This document shows positions 1-8,516 of a stretch of DNA of 47,054 bases, in pieces. How positions within the stretch are numbered: the first letter of the stretch is position 1; every line of letters begins with the position of its first letter. The position numbers were made by a program, and so were the translations under genes. Source of the DNA: an uncultured Pseudomonadota bacterium (lineage in GTDB: Bacteria; Myxococcota_A; UBA796; SXON01). The notes beneath the pieces were generated by a model. It was given only the letters and a program-made list of their open reading frames with translations. It made no database searches and was not told the origin of the DNA. The stretch is taken from assembly GCA_903875225.1 (NCBI GenBank), contig CAIQVJ010000074.1, forward strand, positions 1-47,054, written 5' to 3'.

Positions 1-378
1 CGCGCAAAGCGGCGACCACCAGATGCGGGTTCAACCGGGCGGGGCCCCGGGCGCGCGTACTCGCGCACGAACGCGGGGCGAGACGCGGCGCGCGAGCCGG
101 CGAGCGCGCAAAGCGGCGACCACCAGATGCGGGTTCAACCGGGCGGGGCCCCGGGCGCTGCGTACTCGCGCACGAACGCGGGGCGAGACGCGGCGCGCGA
201 GCTGGCGAGCGCGCAAAGCGGCGACCGCCACACATTGTTCAACCGAGCGGGGCCCCGGGCGCGCGTACTCGCGCACGAACGCGGGGCGAGACGCGGCGCG
301 CGAGCTGGCGAGCGCGCAAAGCGGCGACCGCCAGATGCGGGTTCAACCGGGCGGGGCCCCGGGCGCGCGTACTCGCGC
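1..378. repeat. ~104-bp GC-rich tandem repeat, about 3.6 copies
   Basis: Units begin with CGCGCAAAGCGGCGACC at positions 1, 105, 210 and 313, so the period is 104, 105 and 103 bp. Each unit carries the core GGTTCAACCGGGCGGGG and ends in a GCGCGCGAG-type segment. The third unit is the most diverged (CACACATTGTTCAACCGAG in place of AGATGCGGGTTCAACCGGG). The array runs off the left edge and ends 8 bp from the metG stop. The period is not a constant multiple of three and the reading frame shifts between units, so a coding role is unlikely. Function unknown. Confidence 0.9.
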
Positions 379-385
379 GTCCGGG

Positions 386-2383
386 CTATTTGACGATGCT
401 CCCCGGCACCACTGGCCTGTACGGCGTGAGGATCGACGCCACGTCCGACCCGCCGGCCGCGAGCAGCATCCCCTGGCTCTCGATGCCCCGCAGCTTCGCC
501 GGCTTGAGGTTCACGACGACGATGACCGTCTTCCCGACGAGCTCCACCGGGTCGTAGACCGCCGCGATCCCGGCCACGATCGTGCGCGGCTTCTCTTCCC
601 CCACGTCGACGGTGAGGACGAGCAGGCGGTCGGCCTTGGGGTGCTTGTCCGCGGTGAGCACGAGGCCGGTACGGAGCTGGACCTTCGCGAAGTCCTCGTA
701 CTCGATCTGGGCAACGGGCGCGGCGACCGGAGCCGCGGGCGCGGTGACGGGAGCAGCGGGGGCGGCAACGGGGGCGGTGGTGGGAACAACAGGATCAGTA
801 GACACGAGCGACTCCGGGATGGCATCGAGGCGAAGGAAGATCGGGTCCCGGTGGCTGACGGGATGCCCGGTGACCAGGCGGTCAAAGGTCGGGTCGAGGT
901 CCGGCGCGGACAACCCCAGGCGGTCCAGCACCTCACGCGACTTCTGGGGCGTGACGCACGCGAGGTACGAATACGCGATGCGCACGACCTCCATGACGTT
1001 GCGCAGCACCGTGCCGAGCCGGGCGGTCTCGCCGCGCTTGTTGAGCGCCCACGGGGCCTGGGAGTCGATGTACTTGTTCCCCGCGCGCACGAGCTCCCAT
1101 AGGCCCTCCAGCGCGGCCTTGAACTGCACGAGGTCCATGTTGGCCCGGAACGCTGCCGTCGCGCGCACGGCGACGGCCTGCAGCTCCAGATCCTCGTCGG
1201 TCTGCACCCCGACCGGGGGAACGACGCTGCCGAGCCATTTTTCGGGCATCGACGTCGCGCGGTGGGACAGGTTCCCCACGTCGTTCGCCAGATCGGAGTT
1301 GAACCGGTGCAGGAACGCCTCGTGCGTGAACTCGCCGTCCCCGCCGAAAGGCACGGCGGCGAGCAGGAAGTACCGCAGCGCATCCGCCCCGTAGGCGTCG
1401 ATCATCGCGTCCGGCTTGATGACGTTGCCGATCGACTTGGACATCTTCTTGCCGGTCATCAACCACCAGCCGTGGGCGTACACCTGCTTCGGAGGCGTGA
1501 GCCCGGCGGCGAACAGGAAGCTGAACCAGTAGACGGTGTGGAACGTGAGGATGTCCTTGCCAACCAGCTGCAGGGCCTCGGGCCAGAAGGCGAGGCGCGA
1601 CGGCGGCTCCTGGAGCGCGCTCACGTAGTTGGTGAGGGCGTCGAACCACACGTAGGTGACGTACTCGGGCGCGAACGGCAGCGGGATCCCCCAGGAGAGC
1701 CGCGACTTCGGGCGCGAGATGCACAGGTCGGAGAGCGGCTTTCGCAGGTACCCGAGCACCTCGTTGCGCCGCGTGTCGGGCTGGATGCAGCCCGGATGCT
1801 CCGCGATGTGGGCGATCAGGCGGTCCTGGTACGCCGACATGCGGAAGAACCAGTTGTGCTCGGTGAGCCACTCGACGCCGGACCCGGTGTCCGGGCAGAC
1901 GCCGACCACGCCGTTGTGCAGATCCTCGGCGGTGACCGGCTTGCCGAGGGCGAGCGCCGTCGCGGCCGCGACCTCCTCGTCGCTCCAGAACCGCTCGGCG
2001 CTGGTCGAGTACCAGCCGGAGTAGGGCGCCTGGTAGAGCTCACCCTGCTCGTAGAGCTTCTGCAGCAACCCCTGCACGAACCGCGTGTGGCGCGGCTCGG
2101 TGGTGCGGATGAAGTCGTCGTACTGGATGTCGAGCCGCTCCCACAGCGCCTTGAACCGCACGTGCATCAGGTCCGCGTGCTCCTGCGGCGTGCGCCCGAG
2201 CTTCTCGGCGGCGCGCTGCACCTTCTGGCCGTGCTCGTCCGTGCCGGTGAGGAAGAACGTGGGCCGGCCGTTCAGTCGGTGCCAGCGGGCGAGCGCGTCG
2301 GCCGCGACCGTGGTGTACGCGTGCCCGATGTGGGGCGCGTCGTTGACATAGTAGATCGGGGTCGTGACGTAGAAGGGGCGCAT
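386..2383 (-). CDS. metG: Methionine--tRNA ligase
   Basis: Charges tRNA(Met) with methionine in the cytoplasm. The class I signatures are clear: PHIGHAYTT at residues 17-25 and GKKMSKSIGNV near residue 312. The catalytic core and anticodon-binding helices are followed by a Pro/Ala-rich linker (repeats of the type APAAPV) and a C-terminal Trbp111-like tRNA-binding OB fold (about residues 560-665, VQLRTGLVLTADKHPKADRL). In the connective peptide the usual zinc-knuckle cysteines are absent (YSTSAERFW where many homologues have YCxxCERF), as in zinc-free MetS-type enzymes. The length of 665 aa is normal for the form with the C-terminal domain. The start is the ATG directly preceding the conserved N-terminus. 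The gene is divergent from the methyltransferase gene, and fmt, which uses its product, lies about 16 kb away. Confidence 0.97.
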   Translation of the reverse strand: MRPFYVTTPIYYVNDAPHIGHAYTTVAADALARWHRLNGRPTFFLTGTDEHGQKVQRAAEKLGRTPQEHADLMHVRFKALWERLDIQYDDFIRTTEPRHTRFVQGLLQKLYEQGELYQAPYSGWYSTSAERFWSDEEVAAATALALGKPVTAEDLHNGVVGVCPDTGSGVEWLTEHNWFFRMSAYQDRLIAHIAEHPGCIQPDTRRNEVLGYLRKPLSDLCISRPKSRLSWGIPLPFAPEYVTYVWFDALTNYVSALQEPPSRLAFWPEALQLVGKDILTFHTVYWFSFLFAAGLTPPKQVYAHGWWLMTGKKMSKSIGNVIKPDAMIDAYGADALRYFLLAAVPFGGDGEFTHEAFLHRFNSDLANDVGNLSHRATSMPEKWLGSVVPPVGVQTDEDLELQAVAVRATAAFRANMDLVQFKAALEGLWELVRAGNKYIDSQAPWALNKRGETARLGTVLRNVMEVVRIAYSYLACVTPQKSREVLDRLGLSAPDLDPTFDRLVTGHPVSHRDPIFLRLDAIPESLVSTDPVVPTTAPVAAPAAPVTAPAAPVAAPVAQIEYEDFAKVQLRTGLVLTADKHPKADRLLVLTVDVGEEKPRTIVAGIAAVYDPVELVGKTVIVVVNLKPAKLRGIESQGMLLAAGGSDVASILTPYRPVVPGSIVK

Positions 2384-2502
2384 GGGGGCCGTGGGACGAG
2401 GGTCGCAGCGGCTAACCCTTTCGCGGCAGGATTTCCGGGCCGCGCTGGGCGCCGGACAGCCCGGCCGGGGCGTTGCCGGATCGGGCGGATCGGGCTGCGG
2501 GG

Positions 2503-2508
2503 TATGCT
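2503..2508 (+). promoter_or_regulatory. TANNNT box 6 nt before start (putative leaderless promoter)
   Basis: TATGCT lies exactly 6 nt (GCCGCG) before the methyltransferase ATG, and no Shine-Dalgarno is visible. The same spacing recurs at five other genes here, so it is read as a -10 element that would put +1 on the start codon. Confidence 0.5.
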
Positions 2509-2514
2509 GCCGCG

Positions 2515-3567
2515 ATGACGCCCCCCGCGCCGCTCACCACCACGCATCGTGTGATCATCGGCGACGCCCGCAGGCTGCCGATCGTGGACGCCTCGGTGCA
2601 GTTGGTGGTCACCTCGCCGCCCTACCCGATGATCGACATGTGGGACGACGCGTTCTCGGAGCTGCAGCCCGGGATCGCGGGCATGCTGGCGCGGGCAGAG
2701 GGCCGGGCCGCGTTCGAGGCCATGCACCGGGTGCTCGACACCGTGTGGTCGGAGGCCGTGCGCGTGCTGGTACCGGGCGGCATCTGCTGCATCAACATCG
2801 GCGACGCGACGAGGAGCCTCGGGGGGGAATTTGCGCTCTACCCAAACCACGCGCGCGTGATCGCCGCGATGCTGGACCTCGGGATGACCGTGCTTCCCGA
2901 CATCCTGTGGCGAAAGCCCACCAACGCGCCCAACAAGTTCATGGGCTCGGGCATGTTGCCGGGCGGCGCGTATGTGACCTACGAGCACGAGTACATCCTC
3001 GTGTTCCGCAAGGGGGGCAAGCGCGTGTTCACCCCCGCCGAGAAGCTCCGGCGCGCCGAGTCCGCCTACTTCTGGGAGGAGCGCAACGTGTGGTTCTCCG
3101 ACGTGTGGGTGGGCCTCCCGGGGGCACACCAGCGCGCGACCGGGGGCGGCCGGGAGCGGAGCGGAGCCTTCCCGTTCGAGCTCCCGTACCGGCTCGTGCA
3201 GATGTACGCGATGCAGGGCGACACCGTGCTCGACCCGTTCGCCGGGACCGGCACCACCCTCGCGGCCGCGCTTTCATCCGGCCGGAACAGCATCGGCGTC
3301 GAGCGGCTGCGTGCATTCGAGCCCGCGATCTTCGAGAGCCTCGCGCAGGCGGTGGACGCCGGGCGGGCCCGGGGCGACCAGCGACTCGCGGACCACGCGG
3401 CGTTCGTCGACGCGCGGACGGCCGCTGGCAAGCCGCCCGGCTACACGTCCGTCCACCATGGCTTGGGCGTGATCACCCGCCAGGAGACCTCGATCCGGCT
3501 GGCAGTGCCTGTGCGAATCGAGCGAGGCGACGAGCAGGTGACTGCCTGGTACCTGTCCGACAGCTGA
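2515..3567 (+). CDS. Site-specific DNA methyltransferase (N4-cytosine or N6-adenine, beta class)
   Basis: Predicted to transfer a methyl group from SAM to a cytosine N4 or adenine N6 in DNA. Motif IV, TSPPYP (residues 38-43), precedes motif I, DPFAGTGTT (about residues 241-249), which is the beta-class order. TSPPY is shared by N4C and N6A enzymes, so the base cannot be decided from sequence. No restriction endonuclease or specificity subunit lies beside it, so it looks like an orphan methylase. The ATG at 2515 is chosen because it sits 6 nt after a TATGCT box and directly before the conserved N-terminus (THRVIIGDARRLP). An in-frame upstream start at 2473 would add 14 residues with no family similarity. 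The product is 350 aa. Confidence 0.9.
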   Translation: MTPPAPLTTTHRVIIGDARRLPIVDASVQLVVTSPPYPMIDMWDDAFSELQPGIAGMLARAEGRAAFEAMHRVLDTVWSEAVRVLVPGGICCINIGDATRSLGGEFALYPNHARVIAAMLDLGMTVLPDILWRKPTNAPNKFMGSGMLPGGAYVTYEHEYILVFRKGGKRVFTPAEKLRRAESAYFWEERNVWFSDVWVGLPGAHQRATGGGRERSGAFPFELPYRLVQMYAMQGDTVLDPFAGTGTTLAAALSSGRNSIGVERLRAFEPAIFESLAQAVDAGRARGDQRLADHAAFVDARTAAGKPPGYTSVHHGLGVITRQETSIRLAVPVRIERGDEQVTAWYLSDS

Positions 3568-3654
3568 GCGCGATGTGCCACGTGGAACACGCGCCGGGCT
3601 CCAGCGGCGTCCCACGGCGGCCCCGAACCTGCAGCGCCGCCGCGCGAGCCGCCC

Positions 3655-4527
3655 CTACTTGATGGACTTCAATTCCACGTCGAACGTCAGGTTTCCAGCA
3701 GGAGCGCCGGGACGGGCCGGGGTTTCGCCGTAGGCCATCGCTGCCGGGATCCAGAACCGCGTCTTCTCGCCGACGACCATGAGCTGGACACCCTCGGTCC
3801 ACCCCGGGATCACGCCGTTGAGCGGGAAGCTGGCCGGCTTTCCCCGGGTGACCGAGCTGTCGAACATCTTCCCGGAGGTGTCCCAGCCCGTGTAGTCCAC
3901 CTCGACGGTGTCGGTGGCCTTGGGGTGCACCTTGCCGGTGCCTGCGGTGAGCACCTTGTAGGCGAGGCCGGACTTGGTCTTCTTCGCGTCCTTGGGCGCC
4001 GCGGCGACGTCCTCGGGCGCGGGGATCGGCTTGGGTGCGGCCTGGATGCTCTTGAGCTCCACGTCGAACACGAGCATGCCGTCCGGCTTGCCGGGCCGGT
4101 GGTTGTAGGCAAGCTCGCTGGGGATCCAGAAGCGCGTCTTCTCGCCGACGACCATCAGCGGCACACCCTCGGTCCAGCCGGGGATCACCTGCGTGAGCTT
4201 GAACCGGGCGGGCTTCCCGCGGACGACCGAGCTGTCGAACATCTTGCCGTCGACCGTCCAGCCCGTGTAGTCCACCTCGACGCGGTCCGCGGCCACGGGG
4301 TGCTCGGTCCCGGTGCCGGGGGTGAGCACCTTGTAGGCGAGCCCGGAAGGGGTCTTCGTCGCGTCTGCAGGCGGAGATGCGACGTCGGACGGCGCGGGGA
4401 TGTCGGCCGGCTTGGCCTTCTCGGTCGCGGCGGCCGGGGTGGCGGGGGCGGGCGCGGACGCTTTCTCCTTGTCGCACGCGGCAAACAGGGAGAGCGACAG
4501 GAGGGCGAGGATCGGAAGGCGGTTCAT
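3655..4527 (-). CDS. Lipoprotein with two tandem FKBP-type peptidyl-prolyl isomerase domains
   Basis: Predicted cis-trans prolyl isomerase anchored in the cell envelope. The N-terminus is a lipoprotein signal, LPILALLSLSLFAAC, with the lipidated Cys at residue 18, followed by an Ala/Pro-rich linker. Two FKBP domains follow, each opening SGLAYKVLT and carrying VEVDYTGW, GKMFDSSV, VIPGWTEGV, MVVGEKTRFWIP and ending TFDVELKSI or VFDVELKSI. They are so similar that a recent internal duplication is likely. The domains are joined by a short KPIPAPEDVAAAPKDA-type linker that resembles the linker before domain 1, so linker plus domain was duplicated as a unit. The start at 4527 is chosen over longer in-frame options because it gives the signal peptide. 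Divergent from the YchJ-like gene 82 bp away. Confidence 0.93.
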   Translation of the reverse strand: MNRLPILALLSLSLFAACDKEKASAPAPATPAAATEKAKPADIPAPSDVASPPADATKTPSGLAYKVLTPGTGTEHPVAADRVEVDYTGWTVDGKMFDSSVVRGKPARFKLTQVIPGWTEGVPLMVVGEKTRFWIPSELAYNHRPGKPDGMLVFDVELKSIQAAPKPIPAPEDVAAAPKDAKKTKSGLAYKVLTAGTGKVHPKATDTVEVDYTGWDTSGKMFDSSVTRGKPASFPLNGVIPGWTEGVQLMVVGEKTRFWIPAAMAYGETPARPGAPAGNLTFDVELKSIK

Positions 4528-4609
4528 CCGGCCGGGGCTAACAAGGATGACGGAGGAAGGCCGACTCGCGACACGAAGTGACGAGCCGCGGCCCGGATAA
4601 GGGGCGGCC

Positions 4610-5035
4610 ATGATCCGACTGTCGAAGAACGCGCCCTGCGTGTGTGGCTCGGGGCGGAAGGCCAAGGGCTGCTGCGGTGCGGTGCTCGAGGGGGCACCCG
4701 CGGCGAGCGCAGAGGCGTTGATGCGGTCGCGCTACACCGCCTACGCAACGGGAAACATCGCCTACATCCTGAACACCACGCACCCATCGAGCCCGCACTG
4801 CGAGGCGGATCGGGGGGCGTGGGCGAGGAGCGTCCGGGCGTTCTCCGAGGGCACGGTCTTCGTGGGGCTCGACGTGGAATTCACCGCCACGTCGGGCGAG
4901 ACGGCGGTCGTGCAGTTCTACGCACGGCTCGAGCGCGACGGCGCCGACGTCTCGTTCCGCGAGCGCAGCCGGTTCCAGTGTACCGATGGCCGGTGGCTCT
5001 ACCTGGACGGTCAGCCGGAGAGCCCGGCAGGGTGA
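4610..5035 (+). CDS. YchJ-like (UPF0225) SEC-C motif protein
   Basis: A 141-aa cytosolic protein with an N-terminal SEC-C zinc-binding motif (PCVCGSGRKAKGCC, residues 9-22). It is followed by the YchJ-family signature SAEALMRSRYTAYATGN (about residues 33-49) and the C-terminal NTF2-like half ending FQCTDGRWLYLDG. The biochemical role of the family is not established. SEC-C motifs are otherwise known from SecA, where they bind zinc and SecB or ribosomes. A TAAGGG box ends 6 nt before the ATG, a near match to the TANNNT boxes seen at other genes. Converges with the His-rich protein gene, 18 bp away. Confidence 0.9.
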   Translation: MIRLSKNAPCVCGSGRKAKGCCGAVLEGAPAASAEALMRSRYTAYATGNIAYILNTTHPSSPHCEADRGAWARSVRAFSEGTVFVGLDVEFTATSGETAVVQFYARLERDGADVSFRERSRFQCTDGRWLYLDGQPESPAG

Positions 5036-5053
5036 CTCGCAGCCGAACCCGGC

Positions 5054-5653
5054 CTACCTGCCGAGCAGGCGCTTGATCCGGCACTTCACGCGGGCGAGCA
5101 GGCCCCGGCGGGGAGCCGGACCGGCGCTGGCCTCGGGCCCGGGGCTCGCGGGGCGTGCGCGGGGCGGGGGCGCCTGCTCCTCACGCTCCCCGCCGTGATC
5201 GTGGCTGTGACCGTGACTGTGGTTGTGCTCCACCGACGGCGGCGGCTCTGCCGCGACAGGCGGCGCGGCCTCCTGCGGGGCAGGTTCCGCCGGCGCGGGC
5301 TCCGCGACCGCCGGCTCGGGGGCGACCACGGGTTCGGCCGCCGGTGGGACCGCCGCAACCTCGACCTTCTTCTTCTTCCCCTTCTTCGCCGCCGGCTCCC
5401 CCGCCGCGTTGGACGGCCGCGACTTGACCTTCGTGCCGAGCGCCCGCCCCTCGGAGTGCAGCGACAGCGTGGTCCCATCCCACCGCAACAGCCCCTCCTC
5501 GACCATCTCGTCCGCCAGGTCCGAAAACTCCTGTGCGCCGAGGTGGAGAGCGGTCGCCACCCAGTCACCGAGGCTGGAATGCGTGGCCTCGCCACCGTTG
5601 TCGAGCAGGTAGAGACAGATCTTTTCGTGCTGGGCCTGGCGAATGGTGGACAT
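5054..5653 (-). CDS. Uncharacterised protein: winged-helix-like N-terminus, His-rich segment, basic tail
   Basis: Function not recognised. Three regions are visible in 199 aa. Residues 1-75 look like a small winged helix (QHEKICLYLLDNGGEATHSS, then helices and LLRWDGTTLSLHSEG as a beta wing). Residues 76-140 are a low-complexity Ala/Pro/Glu linker with a KKGKKKK patch. A histidine cluster, HNHSHGHSHDHGG, could bind Ni, Zn or Cu. The C-terminus is a basic amphipathic helix, RRGLLARVKCRIKRLLGR, that might bind membrane or nucleic acid. A TAGGCG box ends 6 nt before the ATG. The composition is unusual but codon use matches its neighbours. Confidence 0.75.
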   Translation of the reverse strand: MSTIRQAQHEKICLYLLDNGGEATHSSLGDWVATALHLGAQEFSDLADEMVEEGLLRWDGTTLSLHSEGRALGTKVKSRPSNAAGEPAAKKGKKKKVEVAAVPPAAEPVVAPEPAVAEPAPAEPAPQEAAPPVAAEPPPSVEHNHSHGHSHDHGGEREEQAPPPRARPASPGPEASAGPAPRRGLLARVKCRIKRLLGR

Positions 5654-5692
5654 TGCCGGCGCCTATCCGGCCCGGCGGAAAGGGACATCGGT

Positions 5693-5698
5693 TAGTTT
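5693..5698 (+). promoter_or_regulatory. TANNNT box 6 nt before start (putative leaderless promoter)
   Basis: TAGTTT is followed by GGCGAT and then the GTG start of the next gene: the same 6-nt distance as at 2503, 8505, 20198, 23073 and 27153. Confidence 0.5.
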
Positions 5699-5704
5699 GG
5701 CGAT

Positions 5705-6040
5705 GTGTTGACCCTTTTTCTACTTGGCTGCATGCACCGCGTGCAGATCGCCACGATTCCGGCAGGGGCCGTGCTCTACCGGAACGAGTCGCGCCTCGGG
5801 GAAGCACCGCTGATGGTGCGCATCCCGATGTTCGCCTCGACGAAGGTGGACGTGCGGCTGCCCGGCTATCGAAGCGTGACGACCTCGCTGCGCGGCGTCG
5901 GCACCGCGAGCTTCGTCACCGATTTCCTGTCCCTTCACTGGGCGAGGGCGCTCGGCCTACGCCCCCGAGCAGGGGTCGAGATCCGCCTCTCCCCCGATCA
6001 CGGGCCGGTGGGCACGTGGGAGCCGGACCAGGTGCCCTGA
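5705..6040 (+). CDS. Small putative lipoprotein, PEGA-like
   Basis: A 111-aa protein that starts with GTG. The very short N-terminus, LTLFLLGC, looks like a minimal lipoprotein signal with Cys9. The remainder (IPAGAVLYRNESRLGEAPL, then VDVRLPGYRSVT) resembles a PEGA domain, a small beta-rich extracytoplasmic module, in which a short extra-cytoplasmic loop is presented in the form GxxLGxTPL and a GY/GF turn follows. No membrane segment follows. The role is unknown. It lies upstream of fusA in the same direction, with 185 bp between, so it is probably independent. Confidence 0.65.
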   Translation: MLTLFLLGCMHRVQIATIPAGAVLYRNESRLGEAPLMVRIPMFASTKVDVRLPGYRSVTTSLRGVGTASFVTDFLSLHWARALGLRPRAGVEIRLSPDHGPVGTWEPDQVP

Positions 6041-6115
6041 CGTCACCGTCCGCCTTGCCCCGCCGCTGCCAGTGTGAATCCTTCCCTGGGGATGGCGGTC
6101 GGCCGACTGACCGCC

Positions 6116-6144
6116 TTGCCGTTCTCCCTCTCACAGGGTAGACG
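6116..6144 (+). promoter_or_regulatory. Candidate sigma-70-type promoter for fusA
   Basis: TTGCCG (6116-6121), a 17-bp spacer, and TAGACG (6139-6144) lie about 80 bp before the fusA start. Spacing and hexamers resemble the two other candidate promoters in the window with -35 boxes (18214-18242 and 13329-13357). Start near 6151, leaving a leader of about 75 nt. Confidence 0.4.
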
Positions 6145-6225
6145 CCGCGCCCGCGCCGCTGCGTCCATGCTGCGCGCTATCAAGCCGGACTCCGCCTCCG
6201 CGCGCCGGTCCACCAGGAGCCTCTC

Positions 6226-8328
6226 ATGATCACCGACCTCAGCATCATCCGGAACATCGGCATCAGCGCCCACATCGATTCGGGGAAGACGACCCTGACC
6301 GAGCGCATCCTGTTCTATACCGGCATGATCCACGCCATCCACGAAGTGAAGGGCAAGGACGGCGTCGGCGCTACCATGGACTCGATGGATCTCGAGCGCG
6401 AGCGCGGCATCACGATCCAGTCGGCCGCCACGCACTGCGAGTGGAAGAACACGCAGGTGCCCGAGAGCCCCACGCACAAGATCAACATCATCGACACGCC
6501 AGGGCACGTCGACTTCACGATCGAGGTCGAGCGGGCGCTCCGCGTGCTCGACGGCGCCATCCTCGTGCTCTGCGCGGTGGCCGGCGTGCAGTCGCAGTCG
6601 CTCACCGTGGATCGCCAGATGCGCCGCTACAACGTGCCGCGGCTCGCGTTCGTGAACAAGTGTGACCGCCAGGGCGCGAACCCCCTGCGCGTGCGCCAGC
6701 AGCTCAAGGAGAAGCTCGGCCACAACGCCGTCATGCTGCAGCTCCCGATCGGTCTCGAAGAGAAGCACATGGGCCACGTCGACCTCGTCAAGATGAAGGC
6801 CTTCACCTTCTCCGGCGACAACGGCGAGATCATCACGATCAGCGACATCCCCGCCGACATGCTCGATGACGCCAGGAAGTACCGGGAGGAGCTGCTCGAC
6901 AACGTGTCGATGTTCTCCGACGACCTCACTGAGCAGATCCTCATGGAGGAGGTGCAGGAAGAGACACTCAACGCCGCGATCCGCAAGGCGACCATCGCGC
7001 TCAAGCTCGTGCCCGTGCTCTGCGGCTCCGCCTACAAGAACAAGGGTGTGCAGCGGCTCCTGGACGCCGTGCTGCTCTACCTCCCGGCCCCCGCCGACGT
7101 GCCGAACGACGCCGTTGACCTCGAGAACAACGAGGCCCGCATCGTGATCCCCTCCGACCCGAACGGCCCGCTGCTCATGCTGGCGTTCAAGCTCGAAGAC
7201 GGCCGGTACGGCCAGCTCACGTACCTGCGCATCTATCAGGGCACGGTCAAGAAGGGCGACACCATCCACAACGCCCGCACCAAGAAGTCGCTGAAGGTCG
7301 GCCGGCTCGTGCGCATGCACTCGAACGACATGGAGGAGATCGACGAGGCCTGCGCCGGCGACATCATCGCCATCTTCGGCGTCGACTGCTCCTCGGGCGA
7401 CACCTTCCACGACGGCACGCTCGACGTGGCGATGAGCTCCATCCACGTTCCCGCGGCCGTCATCTCGCTCACGATCAAGCCGAAGCTCGCTTCTGCCACG
7501 AACAACCTCGGCAAGGCGCTCCAGCGCTTCTCCAAGGAAGACCCGACCTTCCGCGTGAGCTCCGACCCCGACACCGGCGAGGTCATCATCGCCGGCATGG
7601 GCGAGCTGCACCTCGAGGTCTACATCGAGCGCATGAAGCGTGAGTACGCGTGCGAGGTCATCTCCTCGCCCCCCCGGGTCGCCTACCGCGAGACCGTCAG
7701 CCAGCGCGCCGACTTCAACTACACCCACCGCAAGCAGACCGGCGGCTCCGGCCAGTACGGCCGCGTCGCCGGGTTCATGGAGCCCTTCGACGGCTCCTAC
7801 GAGTTCGTGGACAGCATCTCGGGCGGCTCCATCCCGCGCGAGTTCATCTCGAGCTGCGACAAGGGCTTCAAGAAGTGCCTCGACAAGGGCGAGCTCACCG
7901 GCTCCCCGGTCTCCGGCGTGCGCATGACCATCATCGACGGCGCGTTCCACGCGGTCGACTCGAGCGACATCGCGTTCCAGCTCGCCGCCATCGGCGGGTT
8001 CAAGGAAGCGTACGCGAAGGCCAAGCCGATCGTGCTGGAGCCCATCATGAAGGTCGGCATCGACGGCCCCGCCGAGTTCCACGGCTCGATGGTCGGTACG
8101 ATCATGCAGCGCCGCGGCATCATCGTCGGCTCCGAGGAGGCCGAAGGCTTCTCGAAGCTCGAGGCCGAAGTGCCGCTCGCCGAGATGTTCGGCTACTCGA
8201 CCACGCTGCGCTCTGCCACGCAGGGCAAGGCCGAGTTCACGATGGAGTTCGCGCGCTACAGCCAGGCGCCGAACAACGTGACCGAGGAGCTCATCAAGAA
8301 GTTCCGGGACGACAAGAAGAACGCGTGA
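6226..8328 (+). CDS. fusA: Elongation factor G, mitochondrial EF-G1 / spd type
   Basis: GTPase that drives ribosomal translocation. G1 is AHIDSGKTT (residues 15-23), G2 lies in [14 protein letters not shown]3 is DTPGHVDF and G4 is NKCD. Domains II to V follow in order to residue 700. HIDSGKTT (most bacterial EF-Gs have HIDAGKTT) and the phrase [16 protein letters not shown] are typical of the EF-G1 shared by mitochondria and by spirochaetes, planctomycetes and deltaproteobacteria (spdEFG1). In those bacteria it often coexists with a second EF-G. A Shine-Dalgarno (AGGAG) lies before the ATG, and a strong hairpin follows the gene. It is not in a str operon here: no rpsL, rpsG or tuf is adjacent. 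Confidence 0.97.
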   Translation: MITDLSIIRNIGISAHIDSGKTTLTERILFYTGMIHAIHEVKGKDGVGATMDSMDLERERGITIQSAATHCEWKNTQVPESPTHKINIIDTPGHVDFTIEVERALRVLDGAILVLCAVAGVQSQSLTVDRQMRRYNVPRLAFVNKCDRQGANPLRVRQQLKEKLGHNAVMLQLPIGLEEKHMGHVDLVKMKAFTFSGDNGEIITISDIPADMLDDARKYREELLDNVSMFSDDLTEQILMEEVQEETLNAAIRKATIALKLVPVLCGSAYKNKGVQRLLDAVLLYLPAPADVPNDAVDLENNEARIVIPSDPNGPLLMLAFKLEDGRYGQLTYLRIYQGTVKKGDTIHNARTKKSLKVGRLVRMHSNDMEEIDEACAGDIIAIFGVDCSSGDTFHDGTLDVAMSSIHVPAAVISLTIKPKLASATNNLGKALQRFSKEDPTFRVSSDPDTGEVIIAGMGELHLEVYIERMKREYACEVISSPPRVAYRETVSQRADFNYTHRKQTGGSGQYGRVAGFMEPFDGSYEFVDSISGGSIPREFISSCDKGFKKCLDKGELTGSPVSGVRMTIIDGAFHAVDSSDIAFQLAAIGGFKEAYAKAKPIVLEPIMKVGIDGPAEFHGSMVGTIMQRRGIIVGSEEAEGFSKLEAEVPLAEMFGYSTTLRSATQGKAEFTMEFARYSQAPNNVTEELIKKFRDDKKNA

Positions 8329-8368
8329 TGCAGGGGGCGTGACGAGCGCCCGCTCTCAAGAAAGCAGA

Positions 8369-8403
8369 CCCCGGAGTCGAGAGGCTCCGGGGCTTTGCTT
8401 TTC
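8369..8403 (+). terminator. Rho-independent terminator of fusA
   Basis: CCCCGGAG (8369-8376) pairs perfectly with CTCCGGGG (8385-8392) across an 8-nt loop and is followed by CTTTGCTTTTC. Confidence 0.85.
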
Positions 8404-8504
8404 CTGGGGGCGGCTCGCTGCCAGTGACCGCGTGCAGGGGCGGGCCGTCGGACGCCGCTCGGCATCGGCGTGGGCCAGAGGCAAGGGGCGCTCACCTTTC
8501 GAGG

Positions 8505-8510
8505 TAGACT
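8505..8510 (+). promoter_or_regulatory. TANNNT box 6 nt before start (putative leaderless promoter)
   Basis: GGTAGACT ends 6 nt (GAGCGA) before the ATG of the Uma2-family gene. No recognisable -35 lies at 16-18 bp. Confidence 0.5.
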
Positions 8511-8516
8511 GAGCGA

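Noticed and set aside
1..378. The tandem repeat as a CRISPR array or tRNA cluster because of GGTTCAACC cores
   Set aside because: There are no unique spacers between short repeats, and no cloverleaf can be drawn around the T-loop-like GGTTCAACC.
6043..8082. 679-aa open frame on the minus strand across fusA
   Set aside because: Exact antisense of the fusA codons, with His/Asp/Glu/Val-rich low-quality composition; fusA itself is unmistakable.
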